From Planctomycetota bacterium (GTDB lineage: Bacteria > Planctomycetota > SZUA-567 > JAFGGJ01): DNA of 42,760 nt. The position numbers and the translations under genes were made by a program. The notes under the pieces are model-generated. The model was not told where the DNA came from. It ran no database searches and saw nothing but the letters and a program-made list of their open reading frames with translations. Below are positions 29,841 to 38,374 of this stretch, piece after piece. The stretch's first letter is position 1. Every line of letters begins with the position of its first letter. The stretch covers positions 1-42,760 of the forward strand of contig JAFGGJ010000011.1 in assembly GCA_016930595.1 (NCBI GenBank), given 5' to 3'.

Positions 29841-31781
29841 GTGAGAAAGTTCCTCATTACCGCATCCCTTGTGTTCCTTGCCGCCTTTTCCTGCCTCCCC
29901 GCCTCCCCGCAGGAAGCCTCTCCACCGGATATCCGGGTCCCCGACCTCCCGACGGCCGACGACGACGAACCCGAAACAATCGTCGTGACCGCCACCCGGC
30001 TCGAAACCCCCGTCTGGGAAACCGCCTCTTCCGTCGACGTGATCCTCCCACAGGACGCGGACCGCGCCATGACGCCGGAATCGGCCAGAATCATGGAAAA
30101 AGTGCCCGGCATGCGCTTTGCTCCACAGGGCACCCCGGGCCAGCAGACCTCTCTCTTCACGCGCGGCGGCGAATCCGATCATACCCTCCTCCTCCAGGAC
30201 GGCATTCGCGTCAACGACCAGGACAGCTACCTCGACTTCGGCCGTATAACCTCGGCGGGAAACGGCGTTGTTGAAATCGTAAGAGGCACCGGCTCAATGC
30301 TTTACGGCTCGGATGCAATGACCGGCACCGTCAGCGCTCAGACAATGCGGGGTGAAGGCCCATGGCACCTCACCGGCACCATGCACACCGGTTCCTGGGG
30401 CTCCTGCCGTAACGCCGTCACCTATTCCGGCAGCGAAGGCCCCGCCGCCCTGGCACTGGGGGTCGATACCTATTGCTTCGGCGGCACGGTGCCAAACAGC
30501 GACTACAGGCAGGAAACTGTGTTCGGGAGGGGGGATTTTACTCCCGGGGGGTCGACCGAACTTACCGTGGTCTACCGTTCGAACTCCGTCGAGTCCGGTT
30601 GGTACACGAACAACTCGACGGCCATGGGCCCCGGAGTGCCAGGTACGTTCCTCGACCCCAATGACCGCATTCTCGGTGAAGATGCTCTCGGCAGCGCAAC
30701 CCTCGGCAGGTTCTTCGGCGAAAGATACACCCTTAAACTCACCGCCGGCGCCTTCCGCTTCAACAGGTTCTACGAAAGCGTCGCACCGAATGACACTTCG
30801 GGCTTCACCCCTGCGGGAACAACCGATATGCGCCTCAACAGGAGCCAGGTGAACGTCTCGAACGAATTCCTGCTCGACCGCCGGCGCCAGGGCCGCCTCC
30901 TCGTGGGATTCGAATACCTCGACGACTCCTTCAAGGAAGTCGACACGCGGTGGGGCTCCGATATCGACGCCGGCAGGTTCAATTCCGCCGTCTTTGCGGA
31001 ATACCATTTCGTCCCCGCCCGGGGCACGTCCGCAGTCACCGCAGGCGCACGCCTGGAAGACAACTCCCAGTTCGGCGAATTCACTTCCTGCAGGCTCAGC
31101 GCGGTCCAGCGCTTCGGCCCCGAAAACAACCTCGCACTGCGCGGCAGCATCGGCAAAGCCTTCCGCTGCCCCTCCTACAGCGAACTCTACTACCCCTTCA
31201 GCGGCAATCCCAGCCTCCAAGTCGAAGAAAACCTCGGTTTTGATGCGGGCTTCGACTTCGCCTTCCCGGCGTCCGGCGTCTCCGGCAGCATCGTCTATTA
31301 CAGCAACAGTTTCGATAACATGGTCAAGTTCGACATGATGTCCTTCACCTTCCAGAACATCGGCGAAGCCGAATCTTCCGGCGTCGAAGCAAGCTGTTCC
31401 TTCCGGTCTGAAAACCTGCCGTTTTCCCTCAAGGCCGCCCTTACCACCTCCTCCGCCCAAGATTCCACCGGCACGGAACTCCTCCGCCGTCCGGCCCTGA
31501 CCGCCTCCCTTTCCGCCGAATACTCGCCCTCTGACAAGCTCGCCGTCGGCCTTTCCGCCGTCAAAGTCGGCGAATGGCAGGACCTGGACGAAACTTACGC
31601 CACCATAACCATGGACGGTTACACCCGTTTCGACGCCTTCGTCGAATGGAAGGCCGCCGAAAACATGACCGTCTTCGCACGCTGCGAAAACATCGCCGAT
31701 GACTACTACGAACCGGTGTATTCCTTCCCGGCGCTGGGCCGCACTTTCATGATCGGTATACGCGCTGAAGTAGGTTTCTGA
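29841..31781 (+). CDS. btuB: TonB-dependent outer-membrane receptor, probable cobalamin transporter BtuB
   Basis: 646-residue outer-membrane receptor that imports its ligand with energy from TonB. Signal peptide VRKFLITASLVFLAAFSCLPA, TonB box ETIVVTATR, plug domain (about 60-170: RIMEKVPGMRFAPQGTPGQQ, LFTRGGESDHTLLLQDG, NGVVEIVRGTGSMLYGSDAMTG), then a 22-strand type barrel rich in alternating aromatic strands, ending in aromatic Phe (IGIRAEVGF). The ligand is inferred from the cobalamin riboswitch. Start: GTG 29841, with AAAGGA 9 bases upstream; ATG 29823 is in frame but has no site. No btuFCD genes follow. Confidence 0.93.
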   Translation: MRKFLITASLVFLAAFSCLPASPQEASPPDIRVPDLPTADDDEPETIVVTATRLETPVWETASSVDVILPQDADRAMTPESARIMEKVPGMRFAPQGTPGQQTSLFTRGGESDHTLLLQDGIRVNDQDSYLDFGRITSAGNGVVEIVRGTGSMLYGSDAMTGTVSAQTMRGEGPWHLTGTMHTGSWGSCRNAVTYSGSEGPAALALGVDTYCFGGTVPNSDYRQETVFGRGDFTPGGSTELTVVYRSNSVESGWYTNNSTAMGPGVPGTFLDPNDRILGEDALGSATLGRFFGERYTLKLTAGAFRFNRFYESVAPNDTSGFTPAGTTDMRLNRSQVNVSNEFLLDRRRQGRLLVGFEYLDDSFKEVDTRWGSDIDAGRFNSAVFAEYHFVPARGTSAVTAGARLEDNSQFGEFTSCRLSAVQRFGPENNLALRGSIGKAFRCPSYSELYYPFSGNPSLQVEENLGFDAGFDFAFPASGVSGSIVYYSNSFDNMVKFDMMSFTFQNIGEAESSGVEASCSFRSENLPFSLKAALTTSSAQDSTGTELLRRPALTASLSAEYSPSDKLAVGLSAVKVGEWQDLDETYATITMDGYTRFDAFVEWKAAENMTVFARCENIADDYYEPVYSFPALGRTFMIGIRAEVGF

Positions 31782-31910
31782 ACCCGCCGCCCATGCACTT
31801 CACGCTCTCCCGAACATACACCAGAACTCTTTCCGGTCCTGTTCAAATCTTCGCGGGCAGAAGATTACCCGAAGCTTTCTGAACACTCCGGAACCACCGT
31901 TCTGTTTTCG

Positions 31911-31938
31911 GTTTACACATTACGCCGATACGCGATAA
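31911..31938 (+). promoter_or_regulatory. Promoter of the UlaG-like/methyltransferase/epimerase genes
   Basis: TTTACA (31911-31916), a 16-bp spacer and GATAAT (31933-31938), about 70 bp before ATG 32008. The rest of 31782-32007 shows nothing recognisable. Confidence 0.65.
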
Positions 31939-32007
31939 TACCTGCTGCTCCCTAACAGTTCCCGCCGGCATCCCACGGGAAACCGGCCTTTCAAGAAAGG
32001 AGCTCCC

Positions 32008-32610
32008 ATGCCCGCCGATATCCGCTGGCTCGGACACGCCGCTTTTCTGCTCTCCGACGGCTCCAGGAACGTCTACATCGACCCCTACGACCTCCATGAA
32101 ACTTCCCTGCCCGTCGCCGACCTCGTTCTTGTCACCCACGGACACTACGACCACTGCTCACCCGGCGACGTGGCCCGCATCACCGGCGACGACTCCGTCA
32201 TCCTGGCGACCGCCGACTGCGCGGGCAAGATATCCCCCGGCTCAGACGTCCGCATCGTCTCCCCCGGCAACGAATACGACGCTGCCGGCATTAAAGTCCG
32301 CACTGTCCCCGCGTACAATCCCTCCAAGCGCTTCCATCCCAGGTCCAGCAACTGGGTGGGTTATATCGTCTACATCGGCGGCGAATCCGTCTACCATACC
32401 GGCGACAGCGACCTCGTCCCCGAAATGGAAGGCCTCGGCGTCGACGTCGCACTCCTCCCCGTCGGCGGCACCTACACCATGGACGCCGAAGAAGCCGCAG
32501 AAGCCTTCCGCCTCATCGGCGCACGAAAAGCCGTCCCCATGCACTACGGCAGCGTCGTCGGCGGCGACGACGACGCGCGGCGCTTCCTGAGCCTCATCGG
32601 GCAGGATTGA
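32008..32610 (+). CDS. UlaG-like metallo-beta-lactamase-fold hydrolase
   Basis: 200 residues with the metal-dependent hydrolase (UlaG/RomA) pattern. The motif VTHGHYDH (His44, His46, Asp48, His49) is followed by YHTGDSD and, near the end, VPMHYGSV, which supply the other metal ligands. Family members cleave lactones or phosphodiesters; many are of unknown substrate. AGAAAGGAG lies 5 bases before the ATG. First gene of a three-gene plus-strand set with 24-bp and 7-bp gaps. Confidence 0.87.
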   Translation: MPADIRWLGHAAFLLSDGSRNVYIDPYDLHETSLPVADLVLVTHGHYDHCSPGDVARITGDDSVILATADCAGKISPGSDVRIVSPGNEYDAAGIKVRTVPAYNPSKRFHPRSSNWVGYIVYIGGESVYHTGDSDLVPEMEGLGVDVALLPVGGTYTMDAEEAAEAFRLIGARKAVPMHYGSVVGGDDDARRFLSLIGQD

Positions 32611-32634
32611 CCGGCGGGAAAGGGGAATCCGTCC

Positions 32635-33279
32635 ATGCCCACCGCCGCCAGGGGAACCGGCGATTTCTTCAACGATTACGCCCGGGGCTTCGACTCCATA
32701 TACGGCAAACGCCGCCCCGTCCGCAGGTTCCTGGACGCCTGCCTGCGCAGGAGCATGCGGCTGCGGTTCAACGCGGTCCTCGCCGGCTGCCGGCCCCTGG
32801 AAAACATGTCCGTCCTCGATATCGGCTGCGGTCCGGGCCGCTATTCCACCGCACTCGCCCTCGCCGGCGCCTCGCACGTCGTCGGCATCGATATAGCCGA
32901 AGAAATGCTCGTCCTGGCCAGAAAACACGCTGAAGCCGCCGGAATCGCCGGCCGCTGCGATTTCATCCGCTGCGGCCTCGATTCCTTCAATCCACCCTCC
33001 GCCTTCGACTACGTGGTCGTCATGGGCGTCATGGACTACGTCAGGGACGCCGCTCCTTTCTGCCGCAAAGCTTTGTCTCTTGCTCGCCGCGCCGCCTTCT
33101 TCAGTTTCCCCGCGGCCGACGGCCTCTTCCCTCTCCTCAGAAAGTTCCTCTACCGCCGCCGCACCTACCTCCACCAGTACCGCAGGGCCCACCTGGCCCG
33201 CGTCTTTGCTGAACTCGCCCCGGGGGCGTGTGCCGTCCGATGCTTGGCGCAGGACTACTTTGTGTCCTGCTGGAAATGA
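32635..33279 (+). CDS. Class I SAM-dependent methyltransferase
   Basis: 214 residues. Motif I VLDIGCGPG (60-68), motif II acidic residue in VVGIDIAEEML, and a motif IV-like AFDYVVVMGVMDYV. The C-terminal part is basic (LLRKFLYRRRTYLHQYRRAHLARVF). Small-molecule O/N/C-methyltransferases have this pattern; the substrate is not evident. It follows the UlaG-like gene by 24 bp and precedes the epimerase-like gene by 7 bp. Confidence 0.85.
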   Translation: MPTAARGTGDFFNDYARGFDSIYGKRRPVRRFLDACLRRSMRLRFNAVLAGCRPLENMSVLDIGCGPGRYSTALALAGASHVVGIDIAEEMLVLARKHAEAAGIAGRCDFIRCGLDSFNPPSAFDYVVVMGVMDYVRDAAPFCRKALSLARRAAFFSFPAADGLFPLLRKFLYRRRTYLHQYRRAHLARVFAELAPGACAVRCLAQDYFVSCWK

Positions 33280-33286
33280 GGTCGAT

Positions 33287-34228
33287 ATGCAGCCCGGCTG
33301 CAGCGTCGTCGTAATCGGCGGCTACGGTCACATCGGCGGTTTCCTTGTCCCGCGGCTGGTCCGGACCGGCTGTGACGTAACGGTGGTCTCCAGGGGGCGC
33401 CGCCCGGTTCCCGACCACGAATCGTGGGCCGCCCTTCCTCACCGCCACGTCGCCGCCGACTATAACGACCTCTGCAGCAATGACGCCCGGCGCTCCTTCC
33501 TCGACGATGTCCGGCCCCGTGTCGTCATCGATATCCTCTCGAAAAACGCCCCCGCCGTCCTCCGGTCCTGCCCCTCTTCGGTCGACCACGTCATCCTCAC
33601 CGGCTCGCTGTGGATGTACGGCGTCCCTTCCGTCGTCCCCACGCCCGAACTGTTCGACGCCCCGGCCCCCTGGCCCGGCTACCGCGACCGCTACGCGGAC
33701 CTCGTCAGCCTCGTTCGGGACGCTTCCGGCCCTCCTGTCAGCGCGGTCATGCCCCCGAACATCGCCGGCCCCGGCAAGATCCCCCTGGAACCCTACGGCG
33801 GACGCGATATTGAAGTCCACCGCAGAATGGCCGCGGGCGGCGAAATCGTCCTCCCGGCCGGCGGAACCGCCCTTGTCGGACCGTCGGACGCCGAAGACGT
33901 CGCCGAAGTCTTCGCCCTCGCTGCCGAAAATCCCCAAGCCTCGGCCGGCCGCATCTTCAACGCCGGCTCCGCTTTCGCCGTCTCCTACAATGAACTCCTG
34001 AAAATTTACGGCCGCTGCTACGGCGTGGACATCCCCGTCAGGCACGGTTCGTGGGATGATTTTGAGACGGCCGCGGGCAGCGACCCTTCCCTGCGTTTCC
34101 ACCACGAAGCCCACATGTGCCCGGATATCTCCGCCGCCCGCTCCGCACTCGGCTACGAACCGAAGTTCACCCCGGAAACCTCCGTCGCACGCGCCGTCGA
34201 CTGGATGCGCTCCCGCAATCTCCTCTGA
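33287..34228 (+). CDS. NAD-dependent epimerase/dehydratase-like (extended SDR) protein
   Basis: 313 residues from ATG 33287, with TGAGG 5 bases upstream. The Rossmann glycine motif is VVIGGYGHIGGFL (GxxGxxG). The Tyr-x3-Lys dyad of active SDRs is not obvious: after LTGSLWMYGVP the next Tyr is in YRDRYADLV, with no Lys four residues on. It may therefore bind NAD without the usual catalysis (atypical SDR). The C-terminal part has the usual substrate domain (IFNAGSAFAVSYNELLKIYG ... PDISAARSALGYEPKFTPE). Third gene of the set; converges with the threonine aldolase. Confidence 0.8.
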   Translation: MQPGCSVVVIGGYGHIGGFLVPRLVRTGCDVTVVSRGRRPVPDHESWAALPHRHVAADYNDLCSNDARRSFLDDVRPRVVIDILSKNAPAVLRSCPSSVDHVILTGSLWMYGVPSVVPTPELFDAPAPWPGYRDRYADLVSLVRDASGPPVSAVMPPNIAGPGKIPLEPYGGRDIEVHRRMAAGGEIVLPAGGTALVGPSDAEDVAEVFALAAENPQASAGRIFNAGSAFAVSYNELLKIYGRCYGVDIPVRHGSWDDFETAAGSDPSLRFHHEAHMCPDISAARSALGYEPKFTPETSVARAVDWMRSRNLL

Positions 34229-34261
34229 TCACGGCCCCCCGTCTCCGCCTTCCGTTCCGGG

Positions 34262-35290
34262 CTACACCGCCTTCTTCAGCGCCTCCACCGCACGGTCGAT
34301 GTCGTCGTCGTCCACGTCCTTGTGGCACACCATCCTGATCTGCCTGTTGTCCCCCTCGGCGAAGCACAGCACCTTCTCAGCCGCCAGCCTTTCCACCAGT
34401 TCCGACGCCGGTCCTTTCTCCACGCTGAAATACACCATGTTCGTCCGGACGCTCTCCAGGTCCACCGACAGCCCCGGCATCCCGGCGACGGCCTCCCCCA
34501 GGACCCGCGCACGCCGGTGGTCCTCCGCCAGCCTTTCCACCATCTCCTCCAGCGCCACTATCCCGGCCGCCGCTATGAAACCCACCTGCCGCATCCCTCC
34601 CCCCAGCACCTTGCGCATCCTGCGCGCCTTCGCTACGAACTCCGCCGGCCCTGCGAGTATCGATCCGATGGGGCAGCAGAGCCCCTTCGACAGGCAGAAC
34701 ATCACGCTGTCCGCCTCCGCAGCGTACTCCTTCACCGCGATCCCCGTCGCCACCGACGCGTTGAATATCCTCGCCCCGTCCATGTGGACCTTCGCCCCGC
34801 ACTCGTCCGCTATCCGCCGCAGGCCCTTCAGGTATTCCATCTCCAGCGGCACCCCGCCGGCCCGGTTGTGCGTGTTCTCGCACTCGATCACGCTCGTCCT
34901 CGGGTGATGGATGTCCTCCGCTCTGACCTTCTCCCTCACCCTGTCCAGGTCCATCATCCCGCGCTTCATGGGCAGTGTCACCGGCTGGCACAACGCTATC
35001 CGCGCCACTCCGCCCTGCTCGTGCACGAACGTGTGGCTCTGCTCGTCCATTATGATCTCGCTGCCGGGCTCCGAATGCACGCTCAGCGCCAGCAGGTTCC
35101 CCTGTGTCCCGGAAGTCACGAACAGGGCGTCCTCTTTCCCCGTTATCTCCGCCGCCGTCTTTTCCAGCAGGATCGTCGTCTTGTCGTCGCGCATCACGTC
35201 GTCGCCGAGTTCCGCGGTCATCCCCGCCCGTTTCATCTTCTCCGTCGGCTTCGTCACGGTATCGCTTCTCAGGTCGCTCGTCTCGTGCAT
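34262..35290 (-). CDS. ltaE: Low-specificity L-threonine aldolase
   Basis: PLP enzyme cleaving threonine or allo-threonine to glycine and acetaldehyde. 342 residues, normal length. Pattern: DLRSDTVTKPTEKM at the N-terminus, VTSGTQGNLLAL for the phosphate of PLP, EQSHTFVHEQGG, HMDGARIFNA with Asp171, and Lys202 in CLSKGLCCPIGS forming the Schiff base. RMVCHKDV near the C-terminus also fits. AGGAGG lies 6 bases upstream of the ATG. It follows the URO-D family gene by 46 bp on the same strand. Confidence 0.93.
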   Translation of the reverse strand: MHETSDLRSDTVTKPTEKMKRAGMTAELGDDVMRDDKTTILLEKTAAEITGKEDALFVTSGTQGNLLALSVHSEPGSEIIMDEQSHTFVHEQGGVARIALCQPVTLPMKRGMMDLDRVREKVRAEDIHHPRTSVIECENTHNRAGGVPLEMEYLKGLRRIADECGAKVHMDGARIFNASVATGIAVKEYAAEADSVMFCLSKGLCCPIGSILAGPAEFVAKARRMRKVLGGGMRQVGFIAAAGIVALEEMVERLAEDHRRARVLGEAVAGMPGLSVDLESVRTNMVYFSVEKGPASELVERLAAEKVLCFAEGDNRQIRMVCHKDVDDDDIDRAVEALKKAV

Positions 35291-35336
35291 CTGCTGCCTC
35301 CTGCCGTCCAGTTGTGCCCCCGGCCGGCGTCCGCAC

Positions 35337-36479
35337 TCACGCGTGTTTCGCTATCGCGTTCAGCATCGCGTCCACGTTCTCCGGCGGCGTCTCCGATATC
35401 ACTATGTTCGAACACCCCGTCACCACCTTGTTCGTCAGACGCGCCTCGTCGATGCACTCCTTCACCTCGCGCTCGACGTCCCCCGGCTTCCCCGTGTGCA
35501 GCGTGTAGCTTGAAATGTTCCCTATCATCACGAGCTCCGGGTATTTCCCGTGCACTTCCACCGGGTTCATCCCCGCGCGCCTGTCGAACTCGTAGTGCGC
35601 CGCTATCCCCGACGCCCCGTACATGTCCTCCGCCACCGCCCACACGTTGCCGTCCGTCCCGAAGAGATGGTACCCCCCCGCCTCCCTGCACGCACGCGAT
35701 ATCTCCTGCAGCCGCGGCAGCATCAGCTCGTGGAACACCCCCGGAGAATACATCGGCCCGTGGTTCGATGCAAAATCGCCCCCGCCGAAGAAATACTTCA
35801 TCCCCATCCCCGCCAGCACCCGGACGTTCTTCACCGATTCCTTCGCCTGGGCGTCCAGCAGCCGCCCCACCAGTTCCGGGGCCAGCAGGGCGGCTTCCAG
35901 CCACGCCGCCTCGTCCACCGGTATCGATGTCCACGGCCCCGGCGACCGTATCGCCATGTCCCCTGCGTTCTCCAGCATAAAACTTATGTCCCCGAAATCC
36001 CCCTCCGCCGGCCTGTACGCCTCGGCGGCCGCTTCCGCCTTCTCCACCTCCCGCTCCAGGGTTTCCAGCGTTTTCTGCTCTCTCGGCGATGATTCCACCG
36101 TGTTGTACAATTCGGTCGCGGGATCCAGCCGCTTCACCTCCCACGCCCCGTCCTCCTCTTCGTACCGGAACGTATGTTCGTCTATCCGCTCCGCCGGACG
36201 CCTCCTGTCGCGCCAGTACGACGGCCTCACCATGTCGTGCCCGCACGCAAGCGCTATGTCCAGGGCGTCGCGCCGCGTCTTCTCCAGGAATTCCGCGTGC
36301 GCGTCGGCACCGCACCACAGCGCCGCCGCTTCGCGCCACTGCTGTATCCCGCCCCCGACATACGCCTCCCTGCCCAGTATCCTCGACGCCACCCTGCTCG
36401 AAAAACTTATGTGCATCACCGGAGGCCGGTCTGGCTCCCGACCTTCGAACACCGCCGCGATCCGCTCCCGGCCGGTCAT
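35337..36479 (-). CDS. URO-D (uroporphyrinogen decarboxylase) family protein, methyltransferase-like
   Basis: 380 residues of the URO-D/MtaA superfamily: MTGRERIAAVFEGREPDRPPV opens the domain, AGMGMKYFFGGGDFASNHGPMYSP and YHLFGTDGNVWAVAEDM form the barrel face, and TGCSNIVISETPPENVDAML is the usual closing motif (Cys plus TPPENV). It lacks the heme-pathway arginines of true HemE near the N-terminus. In strict and facultative anaerobes such paralogues are corrinoid-linked methyltransferases (MtaA/MtbA-like), so a B12-linked role is possible. GGAGGA lies 5 bases before the ATG. It is cotranscribed with ltaE by position. Confidence 0.85.
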   Translation of the reverse strand: MTGRERIAAVFEGREPDRPPVMHISFSSRVASRILGREAYVGGGIQQWREAAALWCGADAHAEFLEKTRRDALDIALACGHDMVRPSYWRDRRRPAERIDEHTFRYEEEDGAWEVKRLDPATELYNTVESSPREQKTLETLEREVEKAEAAAEAYRPAEGDFGDISFMLENAGDMAIRSPGPWTSIPVDEAAWLEAALLAPELVGRLLDAQAKESVKNVRVLAGMGMKYFFGGGDFASNHGPMYSPGVFHELMLPRLQEISRACREAGGYHLFGTDGNVWAVAEDMYGASGIAAHYEFDRRAGMNPVEVHGKYPELVMIGNISSYTLHTGKPGDVEREVKECIDEARLTNKVVTGCSNIVISETPPENVDAMLNAIAKHA

Positions 36480-36544
36480 TGTTCTCCTCCGTCTCCGTGG
36501 AATTCCTCTTCAAGTCCATTGCATTGTGTTTTGCGTCCGGGCGG

Positions 36545-36570
36545 AAAAGGCCGGCGGTCAATGCCCGGCC
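36545..36570 (-). terminator. Rho-independent terminator after the small membrane-protein gene
   Basis: On the minus strand, GGCCGG (36570-36565) pairs with CCGGCC (36554-36549), followed by TTTT (36548-36545). It starts 8 bp after the stop at 36578, separating that gene from the URO-D gene. Confidence 0.75.
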
Positions 36571-36577
36571 GGCGCGG

Positions 36578-37159
36578 CTACTGAGCCGTCTTCTGCACGT
36601 ACTCCAGCACCGCCCGGTAATACTTTACCGCTTCGTCCACTATGGACCTGCCCGAAACGTACGCCGCCACTGTCAGCACCAGCGCCAGGCACAGCGGTAT
36701 CCAGAGGTGCACCCAGATCAGCAACGTCAGGCACCCTTTCCCCTTCACGTCCCCGCCGTAGTCCCTCTGCTCCCGCCTCGCCGCAGACAGCCATACCATG
36801 TTCGCTATCAGCCCGGGCAGGTATCCCACCCAGTACAGCAGCAGCGTGAAAAACGCCCTCGCCGTGTAGCTTTCCCCGCTGGAAACCGTCTCGTAGACCC
36901 CCGCTCCTTGCCCCGCCCCGGCCATCGGCTGCGCGTAGTCTATATCGTACTCGCCCGCCGCCGCCTCCTCCGCTCCGCCCTCGGACACCCCTTCCTCGAC
37001 GAACGGCAGCCGCTCCAGCATCCCCGTGTCCAGCAGCGCCGACCTCTCCCGTCCCCTTCCGCGCTCCTGCTCGGGCCGCGCCGCGGCGTCCCCTTCCGCC
37101 TCCTCTTCGGGCTCCAACCCGGGCTCTTCGTCGTCTCCCAGCAGGAAACTCTCCGCCAA
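36578..37159 (-). CDS. Membrane protein, paralogue of the downstream-strand neighbour at 37364
   Basis: 193 residues from TTG 37159, which follows GGAGG by 4 to 5 bases; a GTG at 37207 is possible but has no site. An acidic, low-complexity N-terminal half (EEPGLEPEEEAEGDAAARP) precedes two membrane segments with the conserved core: LLLYWVGYLPGLIANMVWL and, after a polar loop, GKGCLTLLIWVHLWIPLCLA. The core is shared nearly word for word with the protein at 37364-38146. No known family comes to mind. It has its own good promoter and terminator, so it is a single-gene unit. Confidence 0.75.
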   Translation of the reverse strand: MAESFLLGDDEEPGLEPEEEAEGDAAARPEQERGRGRERSALLDTGMLERLPFVEEGVSEGGAEEAAAGEYDIDYAQPMAGAGQGAGVYETVSSGESYTARAFFTLLLYWVGYLPGLIANMVWLSAARREQRDYGGDVKGKGCLTLLIWVHLWIPLCLALVLTVAAYVSGRSIVDEAVKYYRAVLEYVQKTAQ

Positions 37160-37230
37160 GATTCCTCCTTTGTCCCCGGGATGCGGCGGCTTTCCGCTTC
37201 TCCGCACCTTTCATTCCCTGCCCCGCCGGT

Positions 37231-37258
37231 ATTGTACCGCCGCTCCACCCGGCGGCAA
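37231..37258 (-). promoter_or_regulatory. Promoter of the 36578-37159 membrane-protein gene
   Basis: On the minus strand, TTGCCG (37258-37253), a 16-bp spacer and TACAAT (37236-37231), about 72 bp from the TTG start. The rest of 37260-37363 is G/C-rich with no other feature except a run of G-tracts at 37333-37360. Confidence 0.65.
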
Positions 37259-37363
37259 CAACCCACCTCGCCGGCAGGCGCGCTGGCGCTGGGGGGCTTG
37301 CGCGCGAAAAACGCTCTATTGCCGAAGGCAGAGGGCCGCAGGCGCTGGGGTGGGTGGGGGCTG

Positions 37364-38146
37364 CTAGAAGTATTTCTGTATACTGTCCATATATGACACC
37401 CCCGTCACCGCTCCGACCACTGCTATTATGGCCAGTCCTATCAGCGCCAGCCCCAGCAGTATCAGCGGTATCCACAGGTGCACCCAGATCAGGAACGTCA
37501 GGCACCCCTTCCCCGACATCGGCACTCCCGCTATCCGCTCGTCGCGCTTCGCCGACGACAGCCACAGGATGTTTGCTATGAGTCCGGGGAGATATCCCAG
37601 CCAGTAGAGTATCAGGGTCAGGAACGCGGGGCCCACGTAGCTCTTTGTCGCTATCAGGCCCGTCGCCAGCTCCCGCCCCAGCCCGGCGTGCGGCGCGCCA
37701 CCCTGTACCTGCTGCGGCACCTGCACCACCACCGGCGCACCGTGTCCCGCACCCCCGGCCGCCGCCCTCGCCGTCGCATCCAGGAATTCCCCGCAGTGCT
37801 TGCACTTCCTCGCCACCGCCAGGATTTCCTCCCCGCAGAAGGGACAGTATTTCGTCTGCTTGGCCACCACGGGCAGCACCTCGGCCTGCACATCCTCCGC
37901 CCTGGTGATTTCCGCTTCCCCTCCCTCCTCCTCCGCCTGCCCGCCTTCGCCGGCTTCGGCAGCGCCAGTCTCATCCTCCGCCGGAATATCCTCGAACATC
38001 TCGTCGTCTGCCGGCTCGGGCTCCCTTCCTTCTCCGGCTTCTTCGCCGCGACCTTCTTCGAGCGGGATCCCCGCTGCGGGCGTCGCCGCACCGTCCTCCC
38101 CTGCACCGTCTTCCCGCTCCCCGCCTTCCGGCATCTCGTCCTGCAT
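37364..38146 (-). CDS. Zinc-ribbon membrane protein, tandem paralogue
   Basis: 260 residues from ATG 38146, with GGGAGGA 5 bases upstream. Order: a very acidic Glu/Ala-rich tail of about 90 residues; a double-Cys zinc ribbon (YCPFCGEEILAVARKCKHCGEF); a Gln/Val/Gly linker; and two membrane segments (LILYWLGYLPGLIANILWL and GKGCLTFLIWVHLWIPLILLG) with a polar loop between. The membrane core matches the neighbouring 193-residue protein, which lacks the zinc ribbon. The YLPGLIAN and GKGCL-IWVHLWIPL motifs suggest a conserved small-domain family with unknown role, with the ribbon and acidic part in the cytoplasm. It has a consensus promoter. Confidence 0.78.
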   Translation of the reverse strand: MQDEMPEGGEREDGAGEDGAATPAAGIPLEEGRGEEAGEGREPEPADDEMFEDIPAEDETGAAEAGEGGQAEEEGGEAEITRAEDVQAEVLPVVAKQTKYCPFCGEEILAVARKCKHCGEFLDATARAAAGGAGHGAPVVVQVPQQVQGGAPHAGLGRELATGLIATKSYVGPAFLTLILYWLGYLPGLIANILWLSSAKRDERIAGVPMSGKGCLTFLIWVHLWIPLILLGLALIGLAIIAVVGAVTGVSYMDSIQKYF

Positions 38147-38168
38147 GATATTCCTCCCTCGGGCCGGG

Positions 38169-38196
38169 ATTATACCTTTGCCGCCCGCAACCGCAA
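38169..38196 (-). promoter_or_regulatory. Promoter of the zinc-ribbon membrane-protein gene
   Basis: On the minus strand, TTGCGG (38196-38191), a 16-bp spacer and a perfect TATAAT (38174-38169), with the ATG 22 bp downstream. Confidence 0.7.
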
Positions 38197-38317
38197 GCTG
38201 CCGCTTCGGCCTCCGGGTCGCCGGCCGGTGGGCGCTCTCAGGCGCTGTCGCCGGCACTGGCGAAACGTCGCGCCTCCTTCTCCGCATCCGGCCGGGCCGA
38301 AGCACCCATGGACGTAC

Positions 38318-38345
38318 TTGCGCCGCACTGCGCGTGCCATATCAT
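38318..38345 (+). promoter_or_regulatory. Promoter of the secreted HEAT-like protein gene
   Basis: TTGCGC (38318-38323), a 16-bp spacer and TATCAT (38340-38345). The start would be near 38352, after the ATG at 38348. That supports the GTG at 38375 as start. Confidence 0.6.
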
Positions 38346-38374
38346 AAATGCCTGAGGAAAGAAAGGGAGAGGGC

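Noticed and set aside
30294-36561. Several long antisense open frames (30294-31460, 32242-33192, 33137-34114, 34322-35980, 35269-36561)
   Set aside because: Each lies opposite a gene with clear family motifs; all are low-complexity Arg, Gly, Ala or Pro-rich products.
37333-37360. G-quadruplex candidate on the plus strand
   Set aside because: Four G-runs occur, but one loop is 11 nt and the region lies at a gene end in GC-rich sequence; likely chance.
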